From Glomus cerebriforme (taxonomy: Eukaryota; Glomeromycota; Glomeromycetes; Glomerales; Glomeraceae): a stretch of DNA of 23,446 nt. Location: contig QKYT01000702.1 in the NCBI GenBank assembly GCA_003550305.1, forward strand, positions 9,050 through 32,495, read 5' to 3'. Each line of letters opens with the position of its first letter. Positions within the stretch are counted from its first letter, which is position 1. The notes under the pieces were generated by a model. The model did no database searches and was not told the DNA's origin. It was given only the letters and a program-made list of their open reading frames with translations. A program made the position numbers and the translations under genes. This document shows positions 1-8,453 of this stretch, one piece after another.

Positions 1-82
1 CAATAAAAATAATTAATGTAATTAAAATGATGAAAAAAAATAAAACTTCTAGTATTTAATTAGTAATATAACACTTACTACA

Positions 83-930
83 TTTGAGTTTAAATTATAA
101 TCAGAGTTTGAAATATCAGAGTTTAAATTTAAGTGTCGAGTTTGAAATGTTGGAGTTTGAAATTATTAAAAATCAGAGTTTGCATCAGAGTTTGAAACGT
201 CAAAGTTTAAAATTATTTAAAGTCAGAGTTCGCGTCAGAATTTGAAATGTCAGAGATTGAAATATTAAAAGTCAGAAATTGCATCAGAGTTTGAAATGTC
301 AGAGTTTGAAATTATTAGAAGTCAGAGTTTGTGTCAGAGTTTGTGTCAGAGTTTGAAATGTTAGAATCTGAAATTATTAAAAAAAAGTTAGAGTCACGTC
401 AGAGTTTAAAACATCAGAGTTTGAAATTATTAAAAGTCAGAGTTCATGTCAGAGTTTAAAACGTCAGAGTGTGAAATTATTAAAAGTCAGAGTTCATGTC
501 AGAATTTAAAACGTTAGAGTTTGAAATTATAAAAGTCAGAGTTCGTGTCAGAGTTTGAAACGTCGGAGTTTAAAATTATTAAAAATCAGAGTTCACGTCA
601 GAATTTGAAACGTCAAAGTTTGAAATTATTTAAAGTCAGAGTTTACGTCAGAGTTTGAAATATTGGAGTTTAAAATTATAGAGTCAGAGTACGCGTCAAA
701 GTTTGAAATGTCAGAGTTTGAAATTATATAGTCAGAATACGCGTCAGAGTTTGAAATGTCAGAGTTTTGAAATTATAGTCAGAGTTCGCGTCAGAGTTTG
801 AAATACAGAGTTTGAAATGTCAGAGTTTGAAATTATAGTCAGAGTTCGCGTTAGAGTTTGAAATGTCAGAGTTTGAAATTATAGAGTCAGAGTTCATGTC
901 AGAGTTTGAAATGTCAGAGTTTGAAATTGT
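83..930. repeat. Minisatellite, unit about 50 bp, about 16 copies
   Basis: The stretch is a tandem array. The landmark GAAATTATT (or AAAATTATT/GAAATTATA) recurs near 159, 208, 257, 308, 371, 424, 473, 524, 573, 623, 673, 721, 769, 828, 877 and 924, so the period is close to 50 bp. Each unit is itself built of three related pieces that start TCAGAGTT: a short piece (TCAGAGTTCGCG), a 15-nt piece (TCAGAGTTTGAAATG) and a longer piece ending in TTATTAAAAG. This gives a repeat-within-repeat structure. Copies differ by point changes and small indels, and the right-hand units (from about 660) have a shortened linker (TTATAGAG). The period is not a multiple of three and stop codons fall in every frame I followed, so it is not a coding repeat. 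No conserved spacer/repeat alternation is present. Confidence 0.92.
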
Positions 931-1494
931 TAAGGTTAGTTAAAATATCAAAAGTTAAAAACGAAAAAATGCCACTATATGGAAAAACCAAAGAATACAA
1001 CTATTACAAACCACTATTACTTACAAGACATTAAGACATTAAAAAACAATAGTATAATACTACTATTACCTACAAAATAATAAAAACAAAAAAACAAAAA
1101 AAATATGAAAAAGAGAAAGAAAAAAACAATCAAACCAGGTAAAAATTATTAACCAAAAATGGTTAACATAAATAGGTAAAATTCACCCCCTAATTAATTA
1201 TTTTTAAAATTTATGCATAATGTAAATCACAGTGAATGTAAAATTAATCCTAAATATAAATACTAATATATTATTAAAAATTTATACTTAATAATAAAAT
1301 TATAATACTTAAAAATTTTTCAACTTTTTAAAAAAATAAAATTTAGAAAAAGTAAACTGATAACTTTATTTTTTAAGGTAATATTCTATTAAATTATTTA
1401 GAATTTTAAAAAAAATATATATATAAATATTATAAATATTTAAATTGCTTAATTTTTATATAATTAATTTAAATTTAAAATAAAATTAATTAAA
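931..1494. other. Gene-free AT-rich spacer
   Basis: This spacer lies between the minisatellite and the first MITE. It is almost all A and T with short homopolymers and (AT)n runs around 1415-1430. I found no reading frame, RNA gene or inverted repeat of note. The last nine bases (1486-1494) are the left target-site duplication of the next element. Confidence 0.7.
1486..1494. repeat. Left 9-bp target-site duplication (TTAATTAAA)
   Basis: TTAATTAAA abuts the GG that opens the element at 1495. The identical nine bases recur at 1895-1903 directly after the terminal CC. A 9-bp duplication is typical of Mutator-like and related DNA transposons. Confidence 0.75.
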
Positions 1495-1894
1495 GGAAAA
1501 AGTAATTTATCGCCATGGCGATGCATCACCACCCCACGTGACTTATACTATATAATAATATGTCACCCCCCGCATCACACCGTAGTTTTCCATTTTTACT
1601 ATTTATTCTAGGGACTTAGAATTTTTTCGGTATAATAAATACTATTTGTCACATGTTATTCATCACATGTTTAATTTTGCCCAAATTTTATAACGCTGGC
1701 CAAAATATCCTTATTTGGATCTTAGGTAACATTACACAATCCAAAAGGCAATTTTGTTTCTCTCAAAAATTGAAATTTTGGGTTATGCAAGATTCCTAAA
1801 AAGGCAATTTCATTGCAAATCATTTAATTCTAGCCGGAATTATAAATCAGGTGACACTGGCGATGCATCGCCATGGTGATAAATTACAAAATCC
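1495..1894. mobile_element. MITE copy A, 400 bp, with TIRs and 9-bp TSD
   Basis: This is a non-autonomous DNA element. It opens with GGAAAAAGTAATTTATC and ends with GATAAATTACAAAATCC. The arms 1502-1527 and 1862-1887 are 26-nt inverted repeats with one mismatch, and the similarity extends raggedly out to the GG/CC ends. Perfect 9-bp direct repeats flank it. The left end carries the perfect palindrome ATCGCCATGGCGAT (1509-1522), followed by GATGCATC. The interior (about 1601-1850) is shared with the elements at 3141-3529 and 4632-4945. It includes ATTTATTCTAGGGAC, GTCACATGTTATTC and a CACGTGACTT box near 1535. There is no transposase reading frame. Mutator-like affiliation is inferred only from the 9-bp duplication. 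Confidence 0.85.
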
Positions 1895-1903
1895 TTAATT
1901 AAA
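1895..1903. repeat. Right 9-bp target-site duplication (TTAATTAAA)
   Basis: This is a perfect match to 1486-1494 and starts directly after the terminal CC of the element. Confidence 0.75.
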
Positions 1904-2769
1904 TACATAAAGTCTCAATAAAATGCTAAATAACATTGTTTAATTTTAACTTCTTCAATATTTAATTTATGCTTATAAAAATTTATATATAAGTAAAAGT
2001 AAATTTAAACATATTAAACAATTTTACTTAATCTCAAAGAAATTTTTTACTTATTGTCAAAGTATTAAAATTATACTCTAAAATTAAAGATATCTGAAAG
2101 TTATTATTTTATTTCAAAAGATTTCTAAAACTAAAATATATATTATATAAAAATAATAAAAAGTATTAGCAAATATTTTTGAATAAAAAAAAACAAAGAA
2201 TAAATTACTTATAATTTTAAAATATAAAATTAAAATTTAATTCAAAAGAAAAAAAAAAAAAAAGAAACATTAAAATAAAAAAAAATAAATATGATATTTA
2301 CATACTATATTTGGATTAAAATATGATATAAAATTAAAATCACTTAGATTAATAAAATTAAAATTTTTAATTATTAAAATTACCTATTAAAAAGTAAAAT
2401 TTAAATTAATTTAACTATTTAATATAATCAAACCTTTATATAACATATAAAATTTTTCTATATAATTATATCTTTAAAAAAATTAATTTATATAAAGATT
2501 ATATAAAAAAGCTTTTATATAATCATAAGTTTTATACAATTATATTTTCAGATTTTTTTACTATATAACTAACTCTATAATTATATAGAAGTTTAATTAT
2601 ATTATTACAAAATTTTTTTATTTTATATGATTTTATAATATAAAAAATTATAAAATTTTATTCTTAAATTTTTTTTTTTATTAATAAAATTTTTTTAATA
2701 TTAAAAAATCAATATAAAAAAAAAATTAATAAAAAATTTTAATTTTATATTATATTTTAAGGATAAATC
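1904..2769. other. Gene-free, extremely AT-rich spacer
   Basis: No gene or RNA is visible. The sequence is dominated by A/T runs, with TATATAAT-type words around 2430-2600. One perfect inverted repeat sits at 2497-2524: 12-nt arms GATTATATAAAA and TTTTATATAATC around AAGC. In sequence this poor in G and C, such palindromes have little weight. Confidence 0.65.
2497..2524. repeat. Perfect 12-bp-arm palindrome in AT-rich DNA
   Basis: GATTATATAAAA (2497-2508) and TTTTATATAATC (2513-2524) are exact reverse complements around a 4-nt AAGC loop. It could be cruciform-forming DNA or the core of a decayed element. There is no other support for a function. Confidence 0.5.
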
Positions 2770-2771
2770 TA

Positions 2772-3097
2772 TTTGTAACATCATGTTACGTGTCTTATTT
2801 GTAACAACCTCAATTTTATCCAATTAAAATTTAAGATCAGGTATAACGTAAATAGTTTAGCGAATCAAAATAAAAGATCAGTTGTGTAACTAAAACAAGA
2901 ATTTTTTTAAAAAATTTCAAAAAACTGCTTATAACTTAAAATTTTATCTATGAAACTGTCTTTGTTACATTAAGTAAAAGTTTTCCAAATTAAATTTTAT
3001 ATGTAGAAATCTTATTTATAAAACATTTAAAATAATTTATTATTAAAAAAATAAAAAAAAGTTGTTACAAATAAGACATATAACAGGATGTTACAAA
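2772..3097. mobile_element. TA-flanked MITE, 326 bp, 37-bp TIRs
   Basis: The left arm 2772-2808 begins TTTGTAACATC and ends CTTATTTGTAACAAC. It pairs with 3061-3097, with 34 of 37 positions complementary by my alignment. Each end is flanked by TA (2770-2771 and 3098-3099), the duplication made by Tc1/mariner-type transposases. The interior has no reading frame of useful length. It is therefore a short non-autonomous element that would need a transposase supplied elsewhere. It is unrelated in sequence to the GG/CC elements on either side. The family name is inferred from the TA flank, which occurs often by chance in AT-rich DNA. The long, precise TIRs carry the call. Confidence 0.8.
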
Positions 3098-3131
3098 TAC
3101 ATTTTTTCATATTTTAATACAAATATAATAT

Positions 3132-3140
3132 ATAAATATT
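3132..3140. repeat. Left 9-bp target-site duplication (ATAAATATT)
   Basis: ATAAATATT directly precedes the GG opening the element at 3141 and recurs exactly at 3530-3538. Confidence 0.7.
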
Positions 3141-3529
3141 GGAAAAAAGGAATTGGCGACCCGTCGCCATAGCAACCCCTATCACGTGACTTCATATACA
3201 AATAATTTGTTACCTTCGTGTCACATCCCTAGTTTTCCATTTTTACTATTTATTCTAGGGACAAAATTTTTTCGGCATGAAAAAGGCTATTTGTCACATG
3301 TTATTCGTCACACAACTAATTTTAGCAAATTTTATAACGCCGGCCAGAATTTCCTTATTTGGATTCAATGTAACGTTACACACCCCAAAAAAGGCAATTT
3401 TATTTCTCTCAAAAATCGAAGTTTTGCATTATACGAAATTCCAAAAAAGGATAATTATTTGCCGATCACTTAATTTTGGCCGGAATTATAAGGGTCGCCA
3501 TAGCGACGGGTCGCCACATAGTAACGCCC
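3141..3529. mobile_element. MITE copy B, 389 bp, same interior as copy A
   Basis: This second member of the GG...CC family is flanked by the 9-bp direct repeat ATAAATATT. Its interior matches copy A closely: CACGTGACTT (from 3183), TAGTTTTCCATTTTTAC, ATTTATTCTAGGGAC, GTCACATGTTATTC, and a conserved stretch through CCTTATTTGGAT and CTCTCAAAAAT. The terminal arms differ from copy A: TGGCGACCCGTCGCCAT (3154-3170) pairs with 3500-3516, 16 of 17 positions. Each arm is itself a small hairpin (GGCGAC CC GTCGCC). Two overlapping reading frames (3153-3473 and 3277-3561) run through it but follow no known protein and cross the element's ends. I regard them as chance. Confidence 0.85.
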
Positions 3530-3538
3530 ATAAATATT
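3530..3538. repeat. Right 9-bp target-site duplication (ATAAATATT)
   Basis: Exact copy of 3132-3140, directly after the terminal CC of the element. Confidence 0.7.
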
Positions 3539-4631
3539 ATATTTATTTTTTTTTATTTTAATATTTCTTTTTTTTTTTCTTTTTTTTGAATTAGATTTGT
3601 TTTATACTTTAAAATGATAATTTATTTTTTTTATTCAAAAATATTTGCTAATGTTTTTTTGCTATATAATTTAACTTTAGAAAACTTTTAAAATAAAATA
3701 ATAACTTTTAGATTTTCTATCTTTAATTTTAGAATATAATTTTAATACTTTGATAATAAGTAAAAAGTTTTTTTAAAATTAAACAAAGTTGTTTAACAGA
3801 TTTAAATTTACTTTTACTAAACATAGGTTAAATATTGAAGAAATTACTAATATTTTTCATAGCCATACTAATTTTTAAATTTTTATTTTTAACTTCAGAG
3901 TATATTTTCAAATTTTTGATAATAAATTAAAACCTTTTTAAAATTAAGTAAAATTATTTAGTAAAGTTGAATTTATTTATATATAAATTTTCTAAAATTA
4001 TATATATAGTATTTTTTATAACTATATTAATTTTTAAATTTTTATTTTTAATTTTAAAGTATAATTTTAATACTTTAGTATTAAGTAAAGTATTTATTTA
4101 AAATTAAAAAAAATGTTTTTATTTAATTATTACAATTAATATATTTATTATTGTATAAATAATTAAATAATTAGATATTTTAATAAATTTAATTTTTTTT
4201 AATATCATATGATTTATTATTATCATATGATAAAGTAATTTTTAGCTAAAATAAATATTAAAATTTTTTAAATAGTTTATTATTTTATAATATATTTATT
4301 TTTTAAAGATTTAGAATTTTTTTTTTTGAAAAATAAATTTTATTTATATTTAAAATAAAATAATAATTTATCTTTACATTAATGCAAAAAAATAATACCT
4401 GTTATATCTTAAGTTAAATTATAAGAATAGATCTTTTATGTAATTAATCTTCTAGATAATATATATACTTTTAATCAAACCTTTTCTCTGATATAATACT
4501 AGTAAAATATTGCTATAATTTAAAATTTTTTTAATTAATAAAGTTTTATTTATTATATATTTACTATTGTTAAATATTATAATTAATGCTAATTACTATA
4601 TTTTATTAAAAATAAGTATTTTTTTTTATAA
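3539..4631. other. Gene-free AT-rich spacer
   Basis: This kilobase is almost all A and T. It contains loosely repeated phrases such as TTTTTAAATTTTTATTTTTAA with 'actaattt' (about 3870 and 4030), followed by TTTAATACTTT or similar, which suggests an old local duplication. No reading frame, RNA gene or clear inverted repeat can be supported. Confidence 0.55.
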
Positions 4632-4945
4632 GGATTTTATGTAAAAAGTTTAGGATACTTATTTTTGATATTATTTTTGTATTATTAATAATTATCCTAT
4701 TATATAATTATTATTTATTCTAGAAACAGAATTTTTTTGGTATAAAAAATATTATTTGTCATATGTTATTTATCATATGCTTAATTTCAGACAAATTTTA
4801 TAATGCTAACTAAAAAATTCTTTTTTGAAATTTTAGGTAATATTATACAATCCAAAAAAAATAATTTGTTTTTCTCAAAAATTAAAATTTTAGGTTATAC
4901 AAAATTTCTAATAATATATCACTATAGTGATAAATTACAAAATCC
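4632..4945. mobile_element. Decayed MITE copy C of the GG...CC family
   Basis: From ATTTATTCTAG (4712) to GATAAATTACAAAATCC (ending 4945) this copy follows copy A base by base, except for a deletion of about 60 bp near 4912. Its differences from A are strikingly one-sided. CACATG became CATATG twice, AACGCTGGCC became AATGCTAACT, ACATTACACA became ATATTATACA, and CATCGCCATGG became TATCACTATAG. The right end is intact (TCACTATAGTGATAAATTAC...CC). The left end is unclear: GGATTTTATGTAAAAAG at 4632 resembles the family end, but no 9-bp duplication is convincing. A 63-codon frame inside it is chance. Confidence 0.7.
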
Positions 4946-6507
4946 TATTTTTTATTATTTTATATTTATAAGTTATAAGATATTTATTTTTTAGTATATT
5001 TATAAGTTTATTTTTAATATATTAAACTCTTTCAGAAATAAAACTAATATATAATTTATGTATCAAAATTAATACTTTTTGCTAAAACAGTTTTTTGCAA
5101 TTATTTCACCATCTAGTAATCTAATTTGTATCAACTTTTTTTGTTTTGTAAACCTTATTTAGAGTTATATTTAAAAAAAAATTGATTAAATTAGATTACT
5201 GAATAGTAAAATAATTCATAAATTAAATACTTATTTTTTAAAAAAAATATTTAATTTTAAAATTATATGATAATTATTATAATAAAATTTTTAAGATAAA
5301 TATTATATAAACAAATTAGATTTTAAATATTTATATTAAATATTTTAGGATCCTAAAAACTCTAAAATAACTTATAATTTTTTTACTAATAAGTTTTAGC
5401 AAATTAAACCAAATTTAAAAAGTTAAAAATCAGTTTTTTTTGCAGATATTTTTAATAAAACTAGGCTAATTTTATTATTATTTTTTTTTACTTATAATAT
5501 AATTAATAATTAAAAATAAAGATTTTACTAGCAGAAAAAAAAGGATTAAAATTAGATGCATTTATAAAATAGTAATATAATGATTAAATATTTATACTTT
5601 GATAAATCCTTTATAGTAATAATGACTTTATTATTATATATTCTAATGTGTTTTATTGCAAAAGGTTTGCAAATTATGCCATAATACTGTAAAATATTTT
5701 AACCACCAAGTTACAAGAAATAAATACATTTAACTTTAGCCTTTTTTTATACTATTATTGCAAATTTTTGCATAACAATTTTTTTTTTAGTATAATTTTC
5801 AAGGTTTTATTATTAAATTTGCCTATATCTTAGCTGGTAATATTAAGAAATTTTTTATATAAACTTTATCTAGTAGTTATTTTTAATATAAGTTTCTGGA
5901 TCCTGTTTGCATATGTAGCCAATCAAGTAGAAGATTAATCTTACACATGACATGCAAGTTAAGCAGTTTACGATGAAAAATTTTATGATACTGGGTATAG
6001 ACTTCCGACACTATAAAGTTAGTTTTTGTAGTTTTTGTATAAATTATATTGTTTTTATTGTTTATATTAGTGGTACATTTTTGATGTATTTACCGGTATT
6101 TGTTGACTTTAAATTGTTAAATTTAAAGAAATATAATATACTTTAATTATTCACTATTTATCAATCAAAAAACTTTTCTATATATTTATATTGTATAAAG
6201 TTCAAAAAAAAAAAAAAAAAATTCATGAAATATATAAAACCTGAATATATATTTGTTTCTTATATAAAAAAAAATAATCATGTGAGGTGATCAAAAAAAC
6301 TTTGTTAAAAAATTTATCAAGAAAAAAAGAGTACTCATAAAAAGAAATCCTAAGTACATCACAACACACTGCTCATCTATGTACTTAAAATATTATTATA
6401 CACGAAATATTTTTTTCTTGTATAGTTTTTTTCTTTCTTTATCCATCTCTGTCTCAAAAATTTCTTCTTCATGTCTAAACTATGTTCAATATTAAGAACG
6501 GTCAGTG
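4946..6507. other. Gene-free AT-rich region 3' of the Cut8-like gene
   Basis: No gene is supported. It contains a 118-bp foldback (5099-5216, listed separately), poly-A/poly-T runs (for example 6201-6222), and from about 5640 slightly less AT-rich sequence with a 64-codon plus-strand frame (5952-6146). That frame has no recognisable family and lacks any gene context. The last few hundred bases (about 6280-6507) are probably the 3' untranslated region and terminator of the minus-strand gene ending at 6508. No clear AATAAA signal in that orientation stood out. Confidence 0.55.
5099..5216. repeat. Foldback inverted repeat, arms about 35 nt
   Basis: The left arm 5099-5134 (AATTATTTCACC... to ...TAATTTGTATCAA) pairs with 5182-5216. 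The 14-nt core AGTAATCTAATTT is preserved, with about five mismatches and one gap. The loop is 47 nt. Three mismatches are C in the left arm against T in the complement of the right arm. It may be a tiny MITE or the remains of one. No target-site duplication is clear. Confidence 0.6.
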
Positions 6508-7776
6508 TTAAACTGGTAATACAGAGTGATGATGTCCATTATTTCCAGAAAAAGAATATGAATGATTCGACATTAAAGCAGGATTTGATCCAACTTGAAT
6601 ACCAGCAATCCATCCAAGTTTATCAATAAATTCATTGATTGCGTGTTCAAACATACCATTTGATTCGCGATTGTGTTGTGCCAGGCTTTTAATTAAGAAA
6701 AAGAAAATCTTCATTAGGAAAAAAAAACTCGGGAAACGGAAACTTAAACAAATAAAAAATTCGAAATAATACACACTTTTTAGCCCATTCACTGACTGCC
6801 GCTTGGCCATATATTTTCCCCTCACTAACTTTACTAGCAGCATCAACGATTGCCTTCGTCCAATATTCGGCCAACTTAATATATAGATCACGTTTAATTT
6901 CGTTATGTAGGTGATTATCCCAATCAGGCAATCGCTGTGTAATAGAAGTAGCCAAGTGAAGGAAAGAAAATGTTGTAGTAGGAAATTCTTCAGTTGAAGT
7001 AAAATGTGCAGCGTAATCCAATATAGCTCCTTTTAATTCCATAATAGCAGGTTTAACTCTATTGAAACTATAATCATCTTTAATTTGTCCCCATTTTGTA
7101 TAAGGGAAACTATCTTGATACTTTTTTTCCATGCTACTTAATACATTAGTTACCGAATGAATTGTTGGACGTGGAATATTTGACGCAATTTCTGATTGCA
7201 AATTTGGGTTAGAATCGATAAGATTATTTATTAATGATAATAATTGAGGCTTATCAAGTGTCGCTATTCGAGAAGGAAAGGAAAGAAAGTTAAAATTAGA
7301 TACGAACACGGTTATATTAAAAAAAACATGAATGTAACATACCTAATAGTTTGCTTAAAGGAAACTCTCTTTCATTACTCATTTTTGTTCTTTTGACCGT
7401 AGCATAGTCCCTCTCCATATCATATGAATGCATAAATTTAGGTGAACTAGGAGGACTTTTATTATCACTCATAGAATCATCTGAGTCGTAACCTGGTTTT
7501 CGTTTGCCTGTGACTATTAATAATATAAATTATGTGAGATGTCAGATAATATCACTAAAAACTAAATGTTTTTTAGGGTGAGGCTGTCAAAATACCTTTG
7601 GGTACGTCGGCAATCGAAATTCTCTCTCTCATGATTGACCTTTGCACAGCTTGAGCATGATGACCACCATCTAATGAAGCAGTTCTTATAGGACGTAAAT
7701 TACCATTAGGATGGTGAAAGGTTGGTTGGTGAAAGGTTCTGCTAGGTAAAGGAAAGCAAGGTGAATTATCGCTCAT
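6508..7776 (-). CDS. STS1: Cut8/Sts1-type nuclear proteasome tethering factor
   Basis: Four exons on the minus strand (7776-7596, 7507-7343, 7263-6777, 6685-6508) join to 336 residues. Cut8/Sts1 proteins anchor the 26S proteasome at the nucleus/nuclear envelope and are needed for nuclear protein degradation and mitotic progression (established for fission yeast Cut8 and budding yeast Sts1). Here the N-terminus (1-60) is polar. Residues about 61-115 hold a basic cluster (GKRKPGYDSDDS, then KRTK), as expected for the nuclear-import/lysine-rich region. From residue 116 comes the helical Cut8 fold: ATLDKPQLLSLINNLIDSNP, then YTKWGQIKDDYSFNRVKPAI, LDYAAHFTSTEEFP and WDNHLHNEIKRDLY. The exon 3/4 junction restores SEWAKNLAQHNRESNG. 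The ATG at 7776 opens a frame that keeps phase through all introns. It faces RIX1 across a 677-bp divergent region. Function is assigned from the family; the gene model is by eye. Confidence 0.85.
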
Positions 7777-8453
7777 ATTGACTAATTATTATTAGAGTTC
7801 GTTTTTTATTGAGTGATTTTAGTTTAAAACAACAACAAAAAAGTCGTTAAAATAAGATTTTATATAAAAATAAAAAAACCACCGAACTAGTAAAATAATG
7901 ATAGTGGCTTTTATTCTTTTGTTGTTACGGACGAAAAGGCGGAATATGCGGGAAAAAAATTCAAGGGAGAAAACTTTACCAACAGGTTTTTTCAATTTTC
8001 GGCGTTCGATTGGCTAATATACGAATCGATACTCTAAATTGAATAGTGACTAAGCCACATCTGTTATAAAATATAAATAGTTCGAAGTTGTGATAGTGTA
8101 TTATATTGTTCCAGGAGTCAAATTTGGATAAATAAAAATGAAAAGTTGTTAAGTTAATAAGCACTTTTTTTTAATTGATTCTTTGTCATTATAGGAATTT
8201 CGAAGAATGTGTGACAATAGATCATGAGATTCAAATATTTCTTCGAAGGCGTACTTTCCTTAAAAGAAAAAAAATTGAATAGGGATTTGTCATTCTGCGC
8301 CAACATTGTTCATTCGTAATGCTAGTTATTAGTCACTTGTCTTTCGTGATATACAGTTTTGTGTAATGAATTTGATAGGTCAATAATTCTTTGATCATTG
8401 TGTAATTGTAATCAGTTTACAAAATTTTTTAGAAATTCTCTTTTTACTCTAAA
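7777..8453. promoter_or_regulatory. Divergent intergenic region, Cut8 and RIX1
   Basis: These 677 bp separate two start codons pointing away from each other, so both promoters must lie here. The centre is less AT-rich than other spacers in the window. It carries an ATTGG at 8009-8013 (an inverted CCAAT box), plus phrases such as GGCGGAATATGCGGG (about 7940). A 62-codon minus-strand frame (7976-8164) is present but has no recognisable family and sits inside this presumed control region. I see no proteasome-associated control element (GGTGGCAAA) and no exact RRPE/PAC rRNA-biogenesis pair. Confidence 0.5.

Noticed and set aside
83..930. CRISPR array
   Set aside because: There are no unique spacers between identical repeats. 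The whole 50-bp unit repeats with drift, and the surrounding genes are eukaryotic with introns.
3153..3561. Two overlapping plus-strand frames of 106 and 94 codons
   Set aside because: They lie inside MITE copy B, run through its terminal hairpins and, in one case, its target duplication. They resemble no protein and are not kept open in copies A or C.
4803..4994. 63-codon plus-strand frame
   Set aside because: It lies within and past the end of the decayed MITE. Composition is only F, I, K, L, N and Y, as expected of translated AT-rich DNA.
5952..6146. 64-codon plus-strand frame with a hydrophobic stretch
   Set aside because: There is no family resemblance, codon signal or neighbouring gene structure. 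Translated T-rich DNA looks like a membrane segment by default.
7976..8164. 62-codon minus-strand frame in the Cut8/RIX1 spacer
   Set aside because: It is short, has no recognisable motif, and sits where two promoters must be.
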